DNA of 64,000 nucleotides, from positions 310,001 through 374,000 of the forward strand of contig NZ_QFKX01000002.1 in NCBI RefSeq assembly GCF_003130585.1. The letters are read 5' to 3'. The DNA comes from Brachybacterium endophyticum. Its GTDB lineage: Bacteria > Actinomycetota > Actinomycetes > Actinomycetales > Dermabacteraceae. A program made the translations under genes and the position numbers. Below, piece after piece: positions 1-7,467 of the stretch (position 1 is the first letter of the stretch; each line of letters opens with the position of its first letter). The notes beneath the pieces were generated by a model. It did not search any database, was not told where the DNA came from, and saw only the letters and a list, made by a program, of their open reading frames with translations.

Positions 1-2
1 AC

Positions 3-476
3 GCGATGACCGAGGTCATCCGGGATCCCTCGGCAGTCGAGGGGTGGCGCGGGGAGATCCACGACGGCGAGCTCGTCACCTCCCACGAGGAGGCCCTCGA
101 CCACGAGGAGCAGGACGAGGAGACCGCGGACGGGCCTGTCGACGAGGGCCAGGACGACGCCGACGCCCCTGCCGCGGAGGACGACGAGGCAGCTGAGGCC
201 CCTGAGGCCGACGAACCGGAGGACGCCCCCGAGACCGACGAACCGGAGGATCCGGCCGCGGACGAGGACCAGGACGAAGATCCGGACGAGCCTGCCGTCG
301 AGGGCGACGAGCCCGAGGACGATCAGCCCGCCGACGAGGACGACGAGCCCGTGGACGAGGACGACCAGCCCGCCGACGAGGACGACCAGCCCGCCGAGGA
401 GGACGAGGACGTCGAGTACGAGTACGTCGACGTCCCTGCCGACGAGACCGACGAGGACCGCGACGGGCGCTCCTGA
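3..476 (+). CDS. C-terminal end of an SRPBCC-type gas vesicle cluster protein (cut by window edge)
   Basis: The reading frame is open to the left edge, so only the C-terminal part is present and the ATG at 6 is probably internal. A short conserved stretch (VEGWRGEIHDGELV) is followed by an extremely acidic Asp/Glu/Pro tail with tandem DEDDQPA-type repeats around 340-400. From memory of the family, this ending resembles the SRPBCC (polyketide-cyclase-like) proteins of actinobacterial gas vesicle clusters; the SRPBCC fold itself would lie outside the window. It lies 27 nt upstream of gvpA on the same strand, so it is probably in the gvp operon. Confidence 0.6.
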   Translation, partial: AMTEVIRDPSAVEGWRGEIHDGELVTSHEEALDHEEQDEETADGPVDEGQDDADAPAAEDDEAAEAPEADEPEDAPETDEPEDPAADEDQDEDPDEPAVEGDEPEDDQPADEDDEPVDEDDQPADEDDQPAEEDEDVEYEYVDVPADETDEDRDGRS

Positions 477-503
477 GCGTCCCGACCGAGGAAGAAGGTA
501 GTC

Positions 504-926
504 ATGAGCACGAACACGATGGAACGCTCCCGCGGAGGGTACGTCGACAGGCCGTCGTCCAGCTCGCTGGCCGACGTCGTCGAGATCATCCTGGACAAGG
601 GACTGGTCATCGACGCCTACGTCAGGGTGTCGCTGGTCGGTATCGAGATCCTCACGATCGATGCACGCATCGTCATCGCGAGCGTCGACACCTATCTCCG
701 CTTCGCGGAGGCCACGAACCGACTGGACCTGTCCCAGCAGGGAGGCCGCGACCTCCCCGAGCTGATGGGCGGCATGGCCCAGGACGGCGCGCAAGGCAAG
801 ACCAAGGGCGCCGTGGAGGGCCTCAAGGACGCCGTGACGCCGGGCAGCGACGAGAGCTCCCAGAAGCAGGAGCAGCCCCGTCGCCGCACCAAGCAGCACG
901 CCCAGCAGGGCTCGAACTCCGAGTGA
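504..926 (+). CDS. gvpA: Gas vesicle structural protein GvpA
   Basis: A 140-residue protein with the GvpA signature at residues ~20-75 ([20 protein letters not shown], then the [18 protein letters not shown] amphipathic region). GvpA is the main shell protein that forms the ribs of the gas-filled cylinder. The N-terminal ~20 residues and the Gln/Lys/Arg-rich C-terminal ~60 residues are longer than in a minimal ~75-residue GvpA, so it could instead be a minor GvpA paralogue such as GvpJ. A GAAGAAGG ribosome site precedes the ATG. It is the first complete gene of the gvp operon in the window. Confidence 0.9.
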   Translation: MSTNTMERSRGGYVDRPSSSSLADVVEIILDKGLVIDAYVRVSLVGIEILTIDARIVIASVDTYLRFAEATNRLDLSQQGGRDLPELMGGMAQDGAQGKTKGAVEGLKDAVTPGSDESSQKQEQPRRRTKQHAQQGSNSE

Positions 927-940
927 ATCGGAGCACCGGC

Positions 941-1672
941 ATGGAGACGGACCTGTACCTCTACGGCATCGTCCTGGCGGACTGCGAGGCCCCCTCGGTC
1001 GAGGGGGTGCACGGGCACGCCCCTCGCGTCGTCGGCTCCGGATCGCTGGCCGCCCTGGTCAGCGATCTGGAACCGGTGGACGCGCTCGGCGATCCCGATG
1101 ATCTCGTGGCGCACACGCAGGTGCTGGATGCCCTCGCCGAGGCGCATCCCGTCCTGCCCATGGCCTTCGGGACCGTGCTCCCGGGCGATGGCGACATCGC
1201 GGCGGATCTGCTCTCTCCCCGGGAACAGGAGTTCGTGACGGCGCTCGAGCGCCTGCGCGGACTGCAGCAGTACACGGTGCGCGTGAGGTTCGATCGGGAC
1301 GCCGCACTTCGCGAGATCCTCGAGCAGAACCCGGAGGCCATGCGGCTGCGCGAGCAGATCGCGGGCACCAGTGAGGATCAGACGAGGCCGCAGCGGATCC
1401 GGCTCGGTGAGCTCGTCGTGCAGACGTTGGAGGCCTGGCGGCCTCCGGAGTCCGAGAGCATCCTCGGCCGACTGCAGCCCACCGTCTCCGAGCTGGCCGT
1501 GCGGTCGATCGGCAGTGCCGAGGACGTCGTCGAGGCGGCCGTGCTCGTGCGCCCCGATGCCGCCGACGGCTTCGAGGCCGAGGTGGAGCGGATCGCCGAG
1601 GAACGCCACGAGCGTCTCCGCTTCCGCCTGGTCGGGCCTCAGGCACCCTACGACTTCGTCCCGCAGATGTGA
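941..1672 (+). CDS. gvpF: Gas vesicle accessory protein GvpF/GvpL family (first copy)
   Basis: A GvpF/GvpL-family protein of 243 residues beginning METDLYLYGIVLADCE, with the family hallmarks LYGIV near the N-terminus, the central VLPMAFGTVLPGD segment, and the ending LVGPQAPYDFVPQM (compare GPWPPYSF in the second copy at 4060). Family members assist shell assembly and can bind GvpA. I chose the ATG at 941 because a GGAG lies 7 nt upstream; an in-frame GTG at 923 overlaps the gvpA stop but lacks a good ribosome site. Same strand and nearly contiguous with gvpA and gvpG. Confidence 0.9.
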   Translation: METDLYLYGIVLADCEAPSVEGVHGHAPRVVGSGSLAALVSDLEPVDALGDPDDLVAHTQVLDALAEAHPVLPMAFGTVLPGDGDIAADLLSPREQEFVTALERLRGLQQYTVRVRFDRDAALREILEQNPEAMRLREQIAGTSEDQTRPQRIRLGELVVQTLEAWRPPESESILGRLQPTVSELAVRSIGSAEDVVEAAVLVRPDAADGFEAEVERIAEERHERLRFRLVGPQAPYDFVPQM

Positions 1673-1683
1673 GGTGAGTTCCG

Positions 1684-1932
1684 ATGGGGATCTTCTCCTC
1701 CTTGATCAGCGCCCCGCTGCTTCCCGTGAAGGGAACGGTGTGGGTGGCCGAGCAGGTGCGCGACGAGGCCGAGCGGCAGTACTACGACCCCGCGACGATC
1801 CGCCGCGCACTGGAAGAGGTCGGTGACGCCCGGGAGGCAGGGACGATCGGCCAGGAGGAAGCAGATCGCATGGAGAAGGCGCTCGTGCGCCGCCTGCTCG
1901 CCTCCACCCGACGCAGCACGTCGAAGGAGTGA
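1684..1932 (+). CDS. gvpG: Gas vesicle protein GvpG
   Basis: A small (82-residue) protein with the GvpG pattern: a hydrophobic N-terminus (MGIFSSLISAPLLPVKGTVW) followed by the charged helix segment AEQVRDEAERQYYDPATIRR and a Glu/Arg-rich C-terminus. GvpG is an accessory factor needed for vesicle assembly. It starts 11 nt after gvpF and is followed at 3-nt distance by gvpO, whose ribosome site (AAGGAG) lies inside the last codons of this gene, so the two are probably translationally coupled. Confidence 0.9.
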   Translation: MGIFSSLISAPLLPVKGTVWVAEQVRDEAERQYYDPATIRRALEEVGDAREAGTIGQEEADRMEKALVRRLLASTRRSTSKE

Positions 1933-1934
1933 TC

Positions 1935-2330
1935 ATGAACGACCAGAACACCGACGAGGCCCAGCAGGACGCGGACGAGTCCGTGGACACCGAGAACACC
2001 GAGCACAGCGGCGGTCACGACGCCGACACGCACGAGGAGGGACCGGACGACGGCCGGAAGCGCAAGAAGGTCGCCCGGGTCTCGGCCGCGGACGCCGTCA
2101 AGACGGCGGTGTCGCAGTTCGGAGAGCTCACCAACCGCACCCCGGAGTCGGTCATCGGGGTGCGCTGGGACGAGGACCATTGGAGCGTGCGCATCGAGGT
2201 CGTCGAGTCCCGGCGGATCCCCGATACGGCCGACCTGCTCGCGGAGTACGAGGTGGAGCTCGACCGACTGGGCCACATCACCTCCTACGACCGCAAGGAT
2301 CGCTACGTGCGCGGCCGCCCCGGCGAATGA
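1935..2330 (+). CDS. gvpO: Gas vesicle protein GvpO
   Basis: A protein of 131 residues. The first ~45 residues are acidic and probably disordered. They are followed by the GvpO domain: SAADAVKTAVSQFGELTNRT, then the VIGVRWDEDHWSVRIEVVES strand region, and LLAEYEVELDRLGHITSYDR before a YVRGR ending. GvpO is an accessory protein that in haloarchaea is also linked to gvp expression. The ATG at 1935 is used because AAGGAG (1924-1929) is 5 nt upstream; a GTG at 1929 is part of that site. Confidence 0.92.
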   Translation: MNDQNTDEAQQDADESVDTENTEHSGGHDADTHEEGPDDGRKRKKVARVSAADAVKTAVSQFGELTNRTPESVIGVRWDEDHWSVRIEVVESRRIPDTADLLAEYEVELDRLGHITSYDRKDRYVRGRPGE

Positions 2331-2364
2331 TCTGCGCAGGCGAGACGGGAAGAAGGTGTGAAGG

Positions 2365-2817
2365 ATGAGCATCGTCAATTCGACCGGCGGGCCCATGGAA
2401 CCGCAGCGGGACCGCGAGGGCACGCTGCTGCACGTCGTCGAGACGCTGCTGGACAAGGGCCTCGTGCTGAACGCGGACATCATGGTCTCGGTCGCCGGAG
2501 TGGAGCTGCTGGGGATCCGCATCCGTGCGGCCCTGGCCTCGTTCGAGACCGCCGCCCGCTACGGCCTGGACTTCCCTGCCGGCACGGACCGTGACACGGT
2601 CGCGTGGCAGGAAGCCATCGAGGCGAAGGACACCTGCCCGCAGTGCGGCAAGCGCGCCGAACTCAAGCAGCTCATGAACGAGTACTGCCCCTGGTGCGGA
2701 TGGCAGAGCGCGCGCTCGAAGGAGCTCGAGGCGAACGGACCTGCCGACAGCGCAGGGCCCGCGGTCGCCGAGCAGGGCGAGCAGGAGCTCCCCGTCTCGG
2801 CAGCGCGCGAGGACTGA
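2365..2817 (+). CDS. GvpA-like (GvpJ/S type) gas vesicle protein fused to a zinc ribbon
   Basis: Residues ~20-70 carry a GvpA-type domain (LLHVVETLLDKGLVLNADIM, VSVAGVELLGIRIRAALASF). Residues 91-111 then hold two CxxC knuckles (CPQCG at 91-95 and CPWCG at 108-112) that should form a small zinc ribbon. The last ~35 residues are acidic and probably disordered. GvpA-like minor proteins (GvpJ, M, S) cap or nucleate the vesicle; I cannot tell which of these it is. AGAAGG lies 8 nt before the ATG. The zinc ribbon is the unusual part: the canonical minor shell proteins I know have none. Confidence 0.85.
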   Translation: MSIVNSTGGPMEPQRDREGTLLHVVETLLDKGLVLNADIMVSVAGVELLGIRIRAALASFETAARYGLDFPAGTDRDTVAWQEAIEAKDTCPQCGKRAELKQLMNEYCPWCGWQSARSKELEANGPADSAGPAVAEQGEQELPVSAARED

Positions 2818-2829
2818 GCGGGCCGGGGC

Positions 2830-3756
2830 ATGGACGAACCCGCCGCTATGCAGCCGAATCGGGATCCGCGGGCGACCCTCCCGGACCTGCTCGAGGTGCT
2901 CCTGAACAAGGGGGTGCACCTCAACCTGGACCTCATCATCTCCGTCGCCGACGTGCCCCTGATCGGCGTGAACCTGCGGGCCACCATCGCCGGCATGGAG
3001 ACCATGCTCGAGTACGGGATGATGAACGCCTGGGACCGCGACACCCGTGCCTGGGTCCAGAAGTCCCTCTCGGCGCACCTGCCGCTCGCCGAGGGCGAAG
3101 AGGTGATCGCCAAGATGGCCGGTGGCCACTACCACGAGGGCTTCTACCGCACCTGGCGCCCCGGCACCGCCTACCTCACCAACCGGCGACTGATCATCCA
3201 TCGCCGGGACCCCGTGGAGACCCTGTGGCAGGCTCCACTCGCCTCCATCACGGCGATCGAGCCGATCCGGGAGCGCTCCATCGGCGGCGAGTCCCGGACG
3301 CGGCTCCATGTGACCCTCGAGGACGAGAGCCGTTCGATGCTCTCCGCGGTCGACCCGGAGCGGTTGATATCGCTGGTGCGCGGCCAGCTGGGGCACAGTC
3401 CCGCCGCGGAGGCGGACGAGCTCCCGGGCGCTGCGGACGGGCCCGTGCTCGAGGGCCCCATGTGGTACCTCGAGACCCGCGCGGAGGGCGGCACCTGGCG
3501 CGCCGGGCACGCGAGCCTCACCGAGGCCGACGGCCTGGTCTGGAAGTCCCCGCTGGACGGCCGTGCCCGGGTGCGCACCTCTCTGCTGGAGGACCCGCGC
3601 TACACGCTCGAGGAGCACGAGAACCCGACCGACGAGCAGCAGGTCCTGGTCCTCGACAGTGCGGCCGGGACGACGCGGCTCGCCGCCCCGGACGTGGTCC
3701 GATGGCACGAGGAGCTGACGACGAGGAAGGGGGCCGGAGATGGCGCTCGAGGTTGA
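2830..3756 (+). CDS. GvpA-like domain fused to a tandem PH/GRAM-like region
   Basis: A 308-residue protein, about three times the length of a GvpJ/GvpS-type protein. Residues ~16-66 are GvpA-like (LPDLLEVLLNKGVHLNLDLI, SVADVPLIGVNLRATIAGME). From ~88 the pattern GTAYLTNRRLIIHRRDP followed by ASITAIEPI is typical of bacterial PH/GRAM-like domains. A weaker second PH-like copy (HASLTEADGLVWKSPL) occupies ~200-308. The PH assignment is by pattern only. It overlaps gvpK by 17 nt, so it is clearly part of the operon. Alternative start: ATG at 2848. Confidence 0.75.
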   Translation: MDEPAAMQPNRDPRATLPDLLEVLLNKGVHLNLDLIISVADVPLIGVNLRATIAGMETMLEYGMMNAWDRDTRAWVQKSLSAHLPLAEGEEVIAKMAGGHYHEGFYRTWRPGTAYLTNRRLIIHRRDPVETLWQAPLASITAIEPIRERSIGGESRTRLHVTLEDESRSMLSAVDPERLISLVRGQLGHSPAAEADELPGAADGPVLEGPMWYLETRAEGGTWRAGHASLTEADGLVWKSPLDGRARVRTSLLEDPRYTLEEHENPTDEQQVLVLDSAAGTTRLAAPDVVRWHEELTTRKGAGDGARG

Positions 3757-4063
3757 CGAGGAGAGTCTCAAGCACGGGGTTCTGACCCTCGTGGTCACAC
3801 TCGTCGAGGTCATCCAGGAGGCACTGGAGACGCAGGCGGTGCGGCGCATGGAGGGCGGCGACCTCACCGAGGAGGAGCAGGACCGGCTCGGCGAGGCGCT
3901 GATGGAGCTGGACGAGGCGATGGACCAGATCAAGGCGGAGCACGGGATCACCCGCTCCGTCACCGACCTCCACGACGGTCTCGACGACGTCGTCGACGAG
4001 GTCGTCGACAAGCTGATCAACCCCGCGCGATGGGCCGAGGAGAACAGGAAGGACATCACATGA
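3740..4063 (+). CDS. gvpK: Gas vesicle protein GvpK
   Basis: A 107-residue protein matching GvpK: LKHGVLTLVVTLVEVIQEAL followed by QAVRRMEGGDLTEEEQDRLG and a C-terminal helix ending NPARWAEE. GvpK is a conserved accessory protein required for vesicle formation. Its start overlaps the preceding fusion gene by 17 nt and its stop overlaps the next start as ATGA, so translation is coupled on both sides. Confidence 0.93.
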   Translation: MALEVDEESLKHGVLTLVVTLVEVIQEALETQAVRRMEGGDLTEEEQDRLGEALMELDEAMDQIKAEHGITRSVTDLHDGLDDVVDEVVDKLINPARWAEENRKDIT

Positions 4064-4857
4064 GCGAGGCCGCCGATCTCTACGTGTACGCCGTGGTGGG
4101 GGACGGGGACTACCGGCCGACCGCCACCGGGATCGACGGAGCGCCTCTGCAGGTGGTCGATGCGCCGTCGGGCCTGCGGGCCGTGGTCCACGAGCACACC
4201 GCAGGGCCCTACGAGGGTCCCGACGACGACGTGAAGCGATGGATCCTCGAGCACAGCGACGCGGTCGACGACGCCTGGCAACAGTGCGGCGCGGTGCTGC
4301 CCGTCTCCTTCAACGTGATCGTCCACGGCGATCAGGAGGCCGGTTCGACCCCCGCGCAGCAGCTCGCCGACTGGCTCGAGACGAACACCTCCCTGCTGGG
4401 CCCACGTCTCGAGCACCTGGAGGGGACGACGGAGCTGCGGGTGGAGATCTCCCTGGACCGTGCGAAGCACGTGGCGGAGGACCCCGAGGTCCTTTCTCTC
4501 ACCGCGGAGATGGAGAGTCGGCCCGCCGGCGTGCGGCGACTGCTCTCCAAGCGACTGGAGAAGATGGAGAAGGACCTCGCCGATCGAGCTGCCGACGGTC
4601 TCTACCCGGACCTGCGCACGCGCCTCGCCCAGCACTGCGTGGACATCGAGGAGTACCGCCGCGCTGCGCGGGATCCGGGACTCGTCCCCGTGCTGACGGC
4701 GGCGTGCCTCGTGCGGACCGCGCAGACCGAGGGCGTGGGTGCCGAGCTCACGAGCATCCAGCAGGAGCACCCGAGCCTCAGCATCCGCTTCCTGGGGCCG
4801 TGGCCGCCCTACTCCTTCGCCGACATGACGGCGACCGAGGGATCCATGACGGCGTGA
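4060..4857 (+). CDS. gvpL: Gas vesicle accessory protein GvpF/GvpL family (second copy)
   Basis: A second GvpF/L protein (265 residues) starting MSEAADLYVYAVVGDGDY, with the family central motif (VLPVSFNVIVHGDQEA) and the ending FLGPWPPYSFADM. I assign the name GvpL only because the first copy is called GvpF; the two are paralogues. The ATG at 4060 has AGGAAGGA just upstream and overlaps the gvpK stop (ATGA). This is the last gene of the gvp operon in the window; a weak hairpin follows. Confidence 0.9.
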   Translation: MSEAADLYVYAVVGDGDYRPTATGIDGAPLQVVDAPSGLRAVVHEHTAGPYEGPDDDVKRWILEHSDAVDDAWQQCGAVLPVSFNVIVHGDQEAGSTPAQQLADWLETNTSLLGPRLEHLEGTTELRVEISLDRAKHVAEDPEVLSLTAEMESRPAGVRRLLSKRLEKMEKDLADRAADGLYPDLRTRLAQHCVDIEEYRRAARDPGLVPVLTAACLVRTAQTEGVGAELTSIQQEHPSLSIRFLGPWPPYSFADMTATEGSMTA

Positions 4858-5255
4858 GCTGAGGCGTGACCCGACGCGAGCGGGTCGGGGGGCATTCCGG
4901 GGCGTCGGGGAGCTCACCCCTGAGGCGCCCTGGGGAGGGTCGCCAACCCGCGAATCCGGGATGATCCATCATCGGTGCGGGCCGACTGGCGAAACGTCGT
5001 GGCCGCACGATCACCGATCAGGAATGTGCGGAAACGATCGCGCCGGGCGGCGCGTCAGACCCGACCAGAATGCACGCGAGTCGTGGGCCGGGCGACGCGC
5101 TGTAATCGGTTAATCTGCCACGGAGTTGGCTCGGGAGCGTCGTCCACGTGCGACGACCGAGCCTGCCGGAGCTCCAGGGCGCGAAGGCGCGCCCTCGGAC
5201 CTGATACGGGTGCGCCCGGACGGCATTTCATTCGCAGAGGGGAACGAGGGGACCA
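4858..5255. other. 398-bp gap between the gas vesicle operon and the glycopolymer locus
   Basis: No convincing gene is seen here. It holds the hairpin at 4868-4886, an AT-richer patch at about 5102-5117, and an imperfect inverted repeat at 5128-5163 (outer arms GGCTCGG/CCGAGCC, inner arms CGTCG/CGACG). The promoter of the gene starting at 5256 must lie here, but I cannot pick its -10 element with confidence. Confidence 0.5.
4868..4886 (+). terminator. Weak hairpin after the gas vesicle operon
   Basis: GACCCG and CGGGTC form a 6-bp stem with a 7-nt loop starting 11 nt after the gvpL stop. No T-tract follows, so it could be a weak or Rho-assisted terminator; the position is the main support. 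Confidence 0.35.
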
Positions 5256-6608
5256 TTGGTCGACATCTCATCAATAGGTATTCGGGAAGACGGGGACGCG
5301 CTCGTCGTCTCCGCCAACATCACCATGCCTGATCAGGAGGGTGAAGCCTGGTATCGGCTCCCGCTGAACTCACGGACAGATCTCGAGGCCGCGACAGATG
5401 CTTTCTTCACCATCGGCATGATCCTCGCCATGGGGAGCGATGGAAGGCTGACGATCGACCGACCGGTATCGAAGCGGCTGTTGTACAACAAGCGGGCGAT
5501 CCAGGACATCTTCCTGATGTGGTATCCGGAGAAGCTGCGTGCCTTCGATGTCGACGCGCCCGTACGGGATGAAGATGCTGCCCCGCAGAGAGGCACGTTC
5601 AGCTGCTTCACAGGTGGGGCGGATTCTTTCGACACTCTGATCAACAACCGGGACGACATCGACGCGATCTGCTACGTCCACGGCTACGACATCGCGCTGT
5701 CGCGCACCGAGATCCGTGATGCCACGTCGTCGCATCTTCGGGAAGTGGCGGCGGAAACGGGCAAGGAGCTCATCGAGATCTCGACGAACATCCGCCGGTT
5801 CCAGAACCGTGCGGGCTCATGGCCGCTGATCGCGCACGGGGCGGCGCTGGCATCGGTCGGGCACCTGCTCAGTGCCAGATTCGGACGCATGCTCATGCCG
5901 GGCTCGTACACGTTCGCCGACACGTTCGCGTGGGGGACCCACCCCATCCTCGACCACCGCTGGTCCACTGATCGTCTGTCCGTGGTGGACGACGGCAACG
6001 GGTCGGATCGCGTGACGAAGATCGTGGGCCTCTCCCGCGATCCTGTCGCCCAGCGGCATCTGCGCGTGTGCTGGCAGAACACCGGCAAGTACAACTGTGG
6101 TGAATGCGAGAAGTGCAAGCGCACGATGATCACGCTCGCGGTGGAAGGCGTCCTCCCCGATTTCGAGACCTTCGAATCGACGATCTCGCTCCAGGCGATT
6201 CGTGACATGAAGGTGTCGAGCGACGGCAAGCGTTCGTACGCGCAGGCGAATCTCGATCATGCGGAGGCGAAGGGTGCCACGGAGATCGCGGACGTGCTGC
6301 GCGGCCTCATCGCCGATTATGATGCGAAAGTGGAGAAGAAGGCTCAGGCCTCCGCAGCGAAAGCGCCGAAGACTCAGGCCGCGACCGGCAAAGGTGCCGG
6401 TGCCAAGCCCGCGAGCGCGACCGCGCAGACCGCGGCGTCCGGTGCAGGGGGCACGGCAGCATTGGAGAAGCGGCTGCGTGCCGTCGAGAAGCGGCTCTCC
6501 GCGACGGAGAGTCGCACTGCTGCACACGCCAAGACCCTCGACAAGATCCAGAAGCTGTGGCCGGTCCGTTCATGGGGTCGATTCGCCGCGTGGCGCCATG
6601 GCGAATAA
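5256..6608 (+). CDS. QueC-like PP-loop protein with coiled-coil tail
   Basis: A protein of 450 residues. Residues 118-124 (FTGGADS) match the PP-loop ATP-pyrophosphatase motif SGGxDS with Thr for the first Ser. Cys272, 281, 284 and 287 give the C-x8-C-x2-C-x2-C zinc pattern of 7-cyano-7-deazaguanine synthase (QueC). From ~335 there is an Ala/Lys-rich linker and then a heptad-like segment (LEKRLRAVEKRLSATESRTA). No other deazaguanine genes are visible, and the neighbours are glycopolymer genes, so a QueC role in tRNA is unlikely; the substrate is unknown. The start is TTG, with AGGGG 4 nt upstream. Confidence 0.7.
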   Translation: MVDISSIGIREDGDALVVSANITMPDQEGEAWYRLPLNSRTDLEAATDAFFTIGMILAMGSDGRLTIDRPVSKRLLYNKRAIQDIFLMWYPEKLRAFDVDAPVRDEDAAPQRGTFSCFTGGADSFDTLINNRDDIDAICYVHGYDIALSRTEIRDATSSHLREVAAETGKELIEISTNIRRFQNRAGSWPLIAHGAALASVGHLLSARFGRMLMPGSYTFADTFAWGTHPILDHRWSTDRLSVVDDGNGSDRVTKIVGLSRDPVAQRHLRVCWQNTGKYNCGECEKCKRTMITLAVEGVLPDFETFESTISLQAIRDMKVSSDGKRSYAQANLDHAEAKGATEIADVLRGLIADYDAKVEKKAQASAAKAPKTQAATGKGAGAKPASATAQTAASGAGGTAALEKRLRAVEKRLSATESRTAAHAKTLDKIQKLWPVRSWGRFAAWRHGE

Positions 6609-6711
6609 GGGAGACAGTGAGCCGGCACCGGCGGACACCGGAATCTGCTCGCCACTCACGATGTACTGGCTACCGGATGTATCCCGGCCCTGACAGAAAG
6701 GCAATTCTCCT

Positions 6712-7422
6712 GTGGAGACTCTCCGCGAGCTGATGCCGTACGACGATGTGCGCGGCAACTCGATCGACTACGACGGTGACCTGCCGGAGACCGCGAAGGT
6801 GACCATCAAACTCCGTGGTTCCGGTAACAGACTCGTGGTCGCGCGGGACGCGAAGATCGTGGATCTGATGGTCGATTTCTCCGGTGACGATGCGGTCGTC
6901 GTCATCGAAGGCACCACGGAGAGTCGCACGGGGCTGAGATTCTCCATGCGCCTCGGGCACGAGTGCACCGTCCGGATCGGAGAGAACGTGGGCACCGAGA
7001 CGAAGTCGTTCATCAGGGTCTCGGAGGGCCAGTCCGTCACGATCGGGGAGGACTGCATGATCGCCTCGGGCGTCGCCTTCCGGGCCGACGACTCGCACGC
7101 GATCTACGACGTCCGCACTGGGAAACGTTCGAACCCGGCAGGCTGCATCGACGTGGGGGAGCACGTCTGGCTCGGCAAGGACGTCGTCGTGATGGGTGGC
7201 GTGACGATCGGGCAGGGTTCCGTCGTCGGGCTGCGCGGGATCGTGACGAAGGACCTGCCCAACAACTGCGTCGCCGCCGGGGCGCCCGCGCGGGTGGTCA
7301 AGCGCGACGTCGCCTGGGAGCGCCCGATCCTGAGCTTCAGGGAGCCCGGCATCCCGGGGCTGCCACGAGGTCACAAGAAGAGCACGAAGTACTGGAACGT
7401 GACCCGAGCGGACGGCGACTGA
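6712..7422 (+). CDS. Left-handed beta-helix acyltransferase (O-acetyltransferase family)
   Basis: A 236-residue hexapeptide-repeat protein. Imperfect hexapeptide turns run through the middle, and the C-terminal half (GEHVWLGKDVVVMGGVTIGQ, then GSVVGLRGIVTKDLPNNCVA and GAPARVVK) is diagnostic of the maltose/serine O-acetyltransferase-like family. His87-type catalytic context is present in DDSHAIYD. It probably acetylates a wall glycopolymer sugar or alditol, judging from its neighbours; the acceptor is unknown. The start is GTG at 6712, with AAAGG about 10 nt upstream. Confidence 0.8.
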   Translation: METLRELMPYDDVRGNSIDYDGDLPETAKVTIKLRGSGNRLVVARDAKIVDLMVDFSGDDAVVVIEGTTESRTGLRFSMRLGHECTVRIGENVGTETKSFIRVSEGQSVTIGEDCMIASGVAFRADDSHAIYDVRTGKRSNPAGCIDVGEHVWLGKDVVVMGGVTIGQGSVVGLRGIVTKDLPNNCVAAGAPARVVKRDVAWERPILSFREPGIPGLPRGHKKSTKYWNVTRADGD

Positions 7423-7452
7423 GCAGGGGAGCGGGGCCCCGCCCAGTCGCCG
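7413..7452. terminator. Bidirectional hairpin between convergent genes
   Basis: Outer arms CGGCGACTG (7413-7421) and CAGTCGCCG (7444-7452) pair perfectly, and an inner GCGGGGCCCCGC palindrome lies between them. The left arm includes the stop region of the acyltransferase gene. It lies between two converging genes, fitting a shared terminator. Confidence 0.5.
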
Positions 7453-7467
7453 CGCTTCAGCGGTGGG

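Noticed and set aside
923-940. GTG at 923 as the gvpF start
   Set aside because: No ribosome site in front of it; the ATG at 941 has GGAG 7 nt upstream and begins at the conserved YLYGIV segment.
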